64,000 nucleotides of DNA, from positions 62,001 to 126,000 of the forward strand of contig NZ_FNFF01000012.1 in assembly GCF_900100315.1 (NCBI RefSeq), in the 5' to 3' direction. The notes under the pieces are model-generated. The model did no database searches and had not been told where the DNA came from. It saw nothing but the letters and a program-made list of their open reading frames with translations. Shown here in pieces: positions 59,285 to 64,000 of the stretch. The stretch is from Streptomyces indicus (GTDB taxonomy: Bacteria; Actinomycetota; Actinomycetes; Streptomycetales; Streptomycetaceae). Position 1 is the stretch's first letter. The number at the start of each line of letters is the position of its first letter. The position numbers and the translations under genes were made by a program.

Positions 59285-60555
59285 GCGGTCCGGAGGGCGG
59301 CATGAGCGGTTCTGAGGGCGGCATGAGCGATACGGATCCGTACGGCATAGGTAACGACGGACGCGAGGGCATACGCGACGACGTACATGACGCCACACAC
59401 GTGGACCTGAGCGAGACACCCGACGGGCTCGGGGAGAGCACCCGCGCACTGCGCGCCGGCCTCCCCGAGCCCGTCCAGTTCCAACCGCCTTTCCCGGGGC
59501 CGGTGTTCACCTCGCACTACCACCTGGCCGGCGACCCCGCGGGCCCGTACACCTACGGCCGTGACGAGAACCCCACGTGGAGCCTGCTCGAACAGGCGAT
59601 AGCGGAGCTGGAATCACCGGGCCACCCGGAGGCCGAGGCGCTGGTCTTCGCCTCGGGCATGGCCGCGGTCTCCGCCGTCCTCTTCTCCCACCTGCGCTCC
59701 GGCGACGCGGTGGTCCTGCCGTCGGACGGCTATCAGGCCCTGCCTCTTGTACGGGAGCAGCTCACCGCGTACGGCATCGAGACCCGCACCGCACCCACCG
59801 GCGGCGACGCCCAGCGCGCACTGCTCGACGGCGCCCGCCTGCTGTGGCTGGAGACGCCGTCCAACCCGGGGCTCGACGTGTGCGACATCCGCGCCCTCGC
59901 CGCCGCCGCGCACGAGCGAGGCGCGCTGGTCGCCGTGGACAACACCCTTGCGACGCCGCTGGGCCAGCGGCCCCTGGACCTCGGCGCGGACTTCTCCGTG
60001 GCCGCCGCCACCAAGGGCCTGACGGGACACGGGGACCTGCTGCTCGGCTATGTGACCGCCCGCGATCCGGAGCTGCTCGCGCCCGTACGGCGCTGGCGGA
60101 AGCTGGTGGGTGCCGTCGCGGGCCCCATGGAGGCCTGGCTCGCCCACCGCTCGCTGGCCACTCTGGAACTGCGGCACGCGCGGCAGTGCGCGAACGCCCT
60201 CGCCCTGGCCGAGGCGCTGAGCATCCACCCCGACGTGACCGGCCTGCGCCACCCCGGCCTGCCCGGCGACCCCTCGCACGAGCTCGCGACCCGCCAGATG
60301 CGCCGCCCGGGCAGCGTGGTCTCCTTCACGCTCGCATCCCGCGCCCGCGCCGAGCGCTTCCTGGCCGCGCTGCGGCTGGTCGACGAGGCCACGAGCTTCG
60401 GAGGCGTACGCTCCACCGCCGAACGCCGTGGACGCTGGGGTGGCGACGCGGTACCGGAGGGCTTCATCCGCTTCTCGGTGGGCGCCGAGGACCCGCAGGA
60501 CCTGGTGACGGACGTGCTCCGCGCGCTGAACGCGTCACGCCGGACGAACACCTAG
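59281..60555 (+). CDS. Cys/Met metabolism PLP-dependent enzyme (cystathionine gamma-lyase/synthase type)
   Basis: 424 residues from the first ATG. The N-terminus is a 21-bp tandem repeat giving GGMSGPEGGMSGSEGGM text, each repeat carrying its own GGAGGGCGGC-ATG start (59281, 59302, 59323). The core has YGRDENPTWSLLEQAIAELE, ALVFASGMAAVSAVL, DNTLATP and the PLP lysine in SVAAATKGLTGHGDLLLGY. Related to cystathionine gamma-lyase; the usual SGT-K context is somewhat changed, so exact reaction is unsure. The last gene before a double hairpin terminator. Confidence 0.88.
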   Translation: MSGPEGGMSGSEGGMSDTDPYGIGNDGREGIRDDVHDATHVDLSETPDGLGESTRALRAGLPEPVQFQPPFPGPVFTSHYHLAGDPAGPYTYGRDENPTWSLLEQAIAELESPGHPEAEALVFASGMAAVSAVLFSHLRSGDAVVLPSDGYQALPLVREQLTAYGIETRTAPTGGDAQRALLDGARLLWLETPSNPGLDVCDIRALAAAAHERGALVAVDNTLATPLGQRPLDLGADFSVAAATKGLTGHGDLLLGYVTARDPELLAPVRRWRKLVGAVAGPMEAWLAHRSLATLELRHARQCANALALAEALSIHPDVTGLRHPGLPGDPSHELATRQMRRPGSVVSFTLASRARAERFLAALRLVDEATSFGGVRSTAERRGRWGGDAVPEGFIRFSVGAEDPQDLVTDVLRALNASRRTNT

Positions 60556-60597
60556 TACGCACCTCAACGCGACGGGGTACGGCGCCTACGCACAACG

Positions 60598-60657
60598 AAC
60601 GGCCCGAGCCTCCCCCCTCGTGGCTCGGACCGTTCCGGTTCTACGCGCCAAGAACCG
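60598..60657 (+). terminator. Double hairpin terminator
   Basis: AACGG-C-CCGAGCC pairs with GGCTCGG-A-CCGTT (60598-60634); a second stem CGGTTCT/AGAACCG follows (60636-60657). They close the holin-ptpA-PLP operon. Confidence 0.75.
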
Positions 60658-60703
60658 CCGGAAACAAGGCTAGTTGACTCTGTGTCAGTGTCCAATCACG
60701 GTA

Positions 60704-60733
60704 GCGACAGCGACCTATCGACTTATTTATAGT
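60704..60733 (+). promoter_or_regulatory. Candidate LysR promoter/operator
   Basis: GCGACA, 18 bases, TATAGT gives a fair -35/-10 pair, and CTAT-N10-ATAG (60715-60732) is an AT-rich inverted repeat in a position suited to LysR autoregulation; the ATG is 60 bp downstream. Confidence 0.4.
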
Positions 60734-60795
60734 TGGGCGGGTTCGGGCGCGAGCGTGGGGAAGGCGGGCGCCTGGGCGGAGAGGGAGGGGGACGG

Positions 60796-61701
60796 ATGGA
60801 TCTGGCCCTGCTGCGGACGTTCGTCACGGTGCACCGGGCCGGTTCGTTCACGCGCGCCGCGGCGCTCCTCGGGCTGTCGCAGCCGGCAGTCACCTCGCAG
60901 ATCCGCACGCTGGAGCGCCAGTTGGGGCGCCCGCTCTTCCTGCGGCAGGCGCGGGGCGTGACGCCCACGACGATCGGCGACGAACTCGCGCACAAGGCCG
61001 CCCCACATCTGGACGCGTTGGTCGAGATAGCCGAGAGCGGCATCGCCGAGGAGTCCTCGGCGCGCACACTGCATCTGGCCGGGCCCCCCGAGTTCACCGC
61101 CGAGCGCGCGCTGCCCGCCCTCACCGAACTGACCGGCGCGGACGGCCAGGGCTTCACCCTGCGCGCCTCCTTCGGCACGGCGGAGGAGACCCTGGAAGGC
61201 CTGGCGGCCGGCCATCACGATCTCGCCATCTCGGCGGCCCGGCCCCGCGGCGGGCTGCTCACCGCGACCGCCCTCTGCGATGAGGAGCACGTCCTGGTCG
61301 CGTCCCCGTCCTGGCAGCGGAAGATCGGCGCCACGGCCGTACGGCGGCACGGCGCACTCGCCCTGGAAGGGCTGCCGGTCGTCGAGGTGCATGAGTCGCT
61401 GCCGCTGGTCTCCCGCTACTGGGCGTCCGTCTTCGACTCACGGCCGGCCGCCTCGGGCGCGGTGGTCGTCCCGGATCTCCGGGCGGTGCTCGCCTGCGCG
61501 ACCGCGGGGGCGGGGTTCGCGGTGCTGCCGCGCTATCTGTGCGAGAGCGCCCTGGAGCGCCGCGATGTGGTGGCCCTCCTGGAGCCGCCGGTGCCCCCGC
61601 TGCGCACGTACTTCCTCGTGGTGCGCACCGGCACCCTCGCCATGCCGCATATCGCGCGGGCGCACGAGTGGCTGCTGAACGCCGGGGCCGACTGGTGCTG
61701 A
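60796..61701 (+). CDS. LysR family transcriptional regulator
   Basis: 301 residues. HTH about 1-62 (MDLALLRTFVTVHRAGSFTRAAALLGLSQPAVTSQIRTLERQLGRPLFLRQARGVTPTTIG), then the type-2 periplasmic-binding-like effector domain (LHLAGPPEFTAERALPALTEL, HDLAISAARPRGGLL, GLPVVEVHESLPLVSRYWASVF, AGAGFAVLPRYLCESAL). ATG at 60796 with GGAGGGGGAC upstream. Same direction as its neighbours; target unknown. Confidence 0.92.
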   Translation: MDLALLRTFVTVHRAGSFTRAAALLGLSQPAVTSQIRTLERQLGRPLFLRQARGVTPTTIGDELAHKAAPHLDALVEIAESGIAEESSARTLHLAGPPEFTAERALPALTELTGADGQGFTLRASFGTAEETLEGLAAGHHDLAISAARPRGGLLTATALCDEEHVLVASPSWQRKIGATAVRRHGALALEGLPVVEVHESLPLVSRYWASVFDSRPAASGAVVVPDLRAVLACATAGAGFAVLPRYLCESALERRDVVALLEPPVPPLRTYFLVVRTGTLAMPHIARAHEWLLNAGADWC

Positions 61702-61725
61702 GCTCCGGCTCAGGACTCCCGTTGT

Positions 61726-61739
61726 GTTTCACGTGAAAC
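61726..61739. other. parS site
   Basis: Exact GTTTCACGTGAAAC in the 60-bp gap between the LysR and Nudix genes. Confidence 0.95.
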
Positions 61740-61760
61740 GTAACGGGCCACATTTCCACC

Positions 61761-62243
61761 ATGACCGTCCGACCCGTGGTCAAGCGCACCGCACGAGCCG
61801 TCCTGCTCGACGGCGGCAACCTGATCCTGATCAAACGCACCAAGCCCGGTATCGATCCCTACTGGGTCACACCCGGCGGGGGAGTCGAGGCGGGGGACGC
61901 GACCGTCGTCGACGCCCTCCACCGGGAGGTGTACGAGGAGCTCGGCGCCAAGATCACCGATGTTGTGCCCTGCTTCGTGGACACCGTCGAGCACATCGGT
62001 GCCGACGGCGGCGCGACCGGTGTGAAGGTGCAGCACTTCTTCGTCTGCCGCCTGGAGTCCATGGACCCCTCGCTGCGGCACGGCCCGGAGATGGAGGAGG
62101 GCATCGGCGAGTACGAGATCGTCCGGATCCCCTTCACCCGCGTCGGGATCGCTTCGGTCCATCTCGTACCGCTGTCGCTGCGGCACTACCTGGACGGCAA
62201 CATCGAGGGCGTACGGGCGATGCACGCGCCCGATCTGGGCTGA
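61761..62243 (+). CDS. Nudix hydrolase
   Basis: 160 residues. Begins TVRPVVKRTARAVLLDGGNLILIKRTKPG; Nudix box near 39-63, GGGVEAGDATVVDALHREVYEELGA. The REVYEELG half is canonical, but there are eight residues instead of seven between GD and RE, so the box is slightly stretched and the first acidic ligand is Asp. Likely hydrolyses a nucleoside-diphosphate derivative; substrate unknown. ATG at 61761; a parS site lies just upstream. Confidence 0.9.
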   Translation: MTVRPVVKRTARAVLLDGGNLILIKRTKPGIDPYWVTPGGGVEAGDATVVDALHREVYEELGAKITDVVPCFVDTVEHIGADGGATGVKVQHFFVCRLESMDPSLRHGPEMEEGIGEYEIVRIPFTRVGIASVHLVPLSLRHYLDGNIEGVRAMHAPDLG

Positions 62244-62279
62244 GCGCCACACGTTCGGCCTGAGTTTCGCTCCAGCAGC

Positions 62280-63719
62280 TCAGCGGGACGCCGAGGCGAT
62301 CAGTTCCTCGAACTCGTCATGCCGTATCCGCTCCGACGGCACCCCCGCACCGAGCAGCGCGTCGATGCCCTTGCGGATCATGCCGGGCGGCCCGGACAGG
62401 TAGGCGTCGTACTCGTTCCACGGCCCGTACTCCCGTACCGCGTCCGGCAGTTGGATCTGCCGTGCCTGGCGGTGGCCGGGGGCGTCGATGACAGGGCGCA
62501 CGTCGAGCCACGGGTGCGCCTGCTGGAGCCGCAGCATGGTGTCGATGTCGTACAGGTCGTAGTCGGTACGGGCCCCGTAGAAGACCTCGACGGGCCGCCG
62601 CTCACCGTGCTCCGCGACGTCCTCGATCAGCGCCTTGATGGGTGCGATACCGGTGCCGCCGCCGAGGCAGAGCAGCCCGTTGTCGGTGGAGTGGTCGACC
62701 GTCATCGTGCCGGCGGGCGGGCCGAGCCGCAGGGTGTCGCCCGGGCGGGCGCGATGCACCAGGGCGTTGGAGACCCAGCCGGCCGGGACGGCCTTCACGT
62801 GGAAGGAGAGCAGGCCGTCGGAGCGCGGCGCGGAGGCGAAGGAGTAGTGCCGCCAGATCCGCGGCCACCAGGGCGTCTCCAGAGCGGTGTACTGCCCGGC
62901 GAGGAAGGGGTACGGCTGGTCGGGGCGCACGGTGACCACCGCGATGTCGGGGGTGCGCTGGTCGTGCGAGACCACCTCCGCGAACCACCACGGCGGCGCT
63001 TTCCTCTCGTCCTCGGCCGCGGCGTCGATCATCACCTGGGAGATCGTCGTGTACGCGCGCACCCAGGCGGCCTCGGTCTCCGCGCTCCAGCTGTCGGTCG
63101 CGTAGTGGCTCAGGGCACCGAGCAGGGCCTCGCCGACGGCCGGGTAGTGGTCGGCCTGCGTGCCGTACTTGCGGTGGCCGCGGCCGAGGTGCTGCAGATA
63201 CTCGACGAGCACCTGCTTGTTGTCGATGTGCTCGGCGGCGGTGAGCAGCGCCTTCAGGAGGCGGTCCCGCTGAGTGTCCATCGAGGCGGGGAACAGGCCG
63301 CGCAGGTGCGGATGGTTCACGAAGAGCAGCGCGTAGAAGTACGAGGTCACCTTGTCCGCGACGGGCGCGATCTCGGCCATGGTGCGCTGGATCAGCTGGG
63401 CGTCCGGCGACGGCGCAGCATGCGACGGAGGCGACGCGGGAGACGAGGGCGAAGCGCCACCGGACGCGGGCGGAGCGGGCGCCTCCTGGGCGGAGGGCTG
63501 CGGGCCGGGCGCAGAGCGTGCGCCGGGCGCCGGGCGCGCTTCAGGTGCCGGGCGTGCCTCGGGTGCCGGCCGCTGCTCGGGTATGTGCTCCTCGGACGGG
63601 AGCCCGCCGCCAGGGGCGGTCCGGCCGTCCTCCGAGCGGACCGGCTTGTGGGGAGTGAACCAACCGCCGCCCTCGCCGGAAATGCCGTTGTCGGCCGACT
63701 TGGTGGTCGGAGCGTCCAT
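62280..63719 (-). CDS. Flavohaemoglobin-like protein (globin + FAD/NAD reductase) with long disordered N-tail
   Basis: 479 residues. Residues 1-105 are disordered with a PAPEARPAPEARPAPGARSAPG repeat. The globin domain (about 108-240) has SYFYALLFVNHPHLRGLFP (B10 Tyr) and the proximal His in LGRGHRKYGTQADHYPAVGEALL. The FNR-like reductase (about 245-475) has RHYSFASAPRS (FAD) and LCLGGGTGIAPIKAL (NAD). This is the two-domain plan of Hmp-type NO dioxygenases. ATG at 63719 (GAGGCGAGG upstream); ATG 63740 is an alternative. Upstream 63720-64000 shows a TTGACA near 63922 and a TAGGCT at 63971 pointing right, probably for a gene beyond the edge. Confidence 0.92.
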   Translation of the reverse strand: MDAPTTKSADNGISGEGGGWFTPHKPVRSEDGRTAPGGGLPSEEHIPEQRPAPEARPAPEARPAPGARSAPGPQPSAQEAPAPPASGGASPSSPASPPSHAAPSPDAQLIQRTMAEIAPVADKVTSYFYALLFVNHPHLRGLFPASMDTQRDRLLKALLTAAEHIDNKQVLVEYLQHLGRGHRKYGTQADHYPAVGEALLGALSHYATDSWSAETEAAWVRAYTTISQVMIDAAAEDERKAPPWWFAEVVSHDQRTPDIAVVTVRPDQPYPFLAGQYTALETPWWPRIWRHYSFASAPRSDGLLSFHVKAVPAGWVSNALVHRARPGDTLRLGPPAGTMTVDHSTDNGLLCLGGGTGIAPIKALIEDVAEHGERRPVEVFYGARTDYDLYDIDTMLRLQQAHPWLDVRPVIDAPGHRQARQIQLPDAVREYGPWNEYDAYLSGPPGMIRKGIDALLGAGVPSERIRHDEFEELIASASR

Positions 63720-64000
63720 GTTGTGCCTCGCCTCGAACATCTTTCGGTCGGTCTGTGCACTTCCCTGTCGGAAGCTGCTCGATATTCCCCGCTCTGCATC
63801 ACAAGTTGCTCGGCAGCAATGCGCCCCAATTCAGCCCCGTACCCACTGCCAATGCCGGCACGCCGGGGAGAAAGTGATAAGGGTCGCAGTCCGGCCAACG
63901 CAGCGTCGCACAGGCCGTGTTGACATCGGACAAATAGCGGGAAGTCCGGGTTACCGATCCCTCCATGACGTTAGGCTGCAGTGTCCTGCGTGCCGGAACC

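Noticed and set aside
63965..64000. Start of a plus-strand gene (ATG at 63965, or GTG at about 63980 after TAGGCT)
   Set aside because: Fewer than 12 codons are visible, too little to support a call; mentioned only as a possible promoter in the last gene entry.

Overview
The window is a very GC-rich stretch of chromosome from a Streptomyces. Evidence: codon third positions that are nearly all G or C, a resident ssgA/ssgR sporulation pair, the fused cydDC gene, a DtpA/Sco/PCu(A)C copper cluster, rare TTA codons, and four exact copies of the Streptomyces parS palindrome GTTTCACGTGAAAC. All four parS sites lie in the right 26 kb and none in the left 37 kb. In this genus parS sites crowd around oriC, so the origin probably lies beyond the right edge. 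No insertion sequence, prophage, CRISPR array or rRNA operon was seen; this is core chromosome.

Layout, left to right. 1-11.2 kb: truncated HtrA-type protease, glycerophosphodiesterase, two small GHKL ATPases of the anti-sigma type, a SEC-C/DUF5926 protein, a secreted protein, a primase-like protein, a SpoIIE-type phosphatase with a degenerate metal site, an aminopeptidase P and a MocR regulator. 11.5-17.7 kb: a copper-handling cluster (His/Met-rich membrane protein, YcnI, Sco, PCu(A)C, CopC-CopD fusion, Tat-exported DyP peroxidase). 17.8-21.9 kb: pheA, a 610-bp gap with DnaA-box-like sites, serS, a HAD phosphatase and DUF488. 22.2-22.6 kb: two tRNA-Ser genes preceded by a 20-codon serine-rich ORF and a terminator hairpin, an arrangement that looks like an attenuator controlling tRNA genes. 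22.6-28.6 kb: rhomboid-like protein, F420-type oxidoreductase, a four-gene ABC export operon and a lipoprotein. 28.8-37.5 kb: a frameshifted M24 peptidase, a hydrolase-SDR fusion, a MerR regulator, a tight second DnaA-box cluster, kptA, an aquaporin, a luciferase-like oxidoreductase, a second HAD phosphatase and an M23 peptidase.

37.7-45.7 kb is the cytochrome bd region, all on the minus strand: cydA, cydB, cydDC and a DevS-like sensor kinase, with a near-perfect Rex operator ahead of cydA and a parS site lying over the cydDC start codon. 45.9-52.1 kb holds a cyclophilin-fold protein, hisC, a TTA-containing LacI regulator, a PPP-type phosphoesterase and two uncharacterised proteins. 52.3-54.2 kb is thiC with a TPP riboswitch; a parS palindrome sits inside the riboswitch. 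54.3-64 kb: YibE/F-like protein, ssgA and ssgR, small membrane proteins, ptpA overlapping a Cys/Met-type PLP enzyme, a LysR regulator, a Nudix hydrolase and a flavohaemoglobin-like protein.

The most interesting signals are at RNA and chromosome level: the serine leader/attenuator before the tRNA-Ser pair, the parS site embedded in the thiC riboswitch, the parS over the cydDC start, and the two DnaA-box clusters, one of which may be the counterpart of the D78 titration cluster described in S. coelicolor (from memory, not verified).
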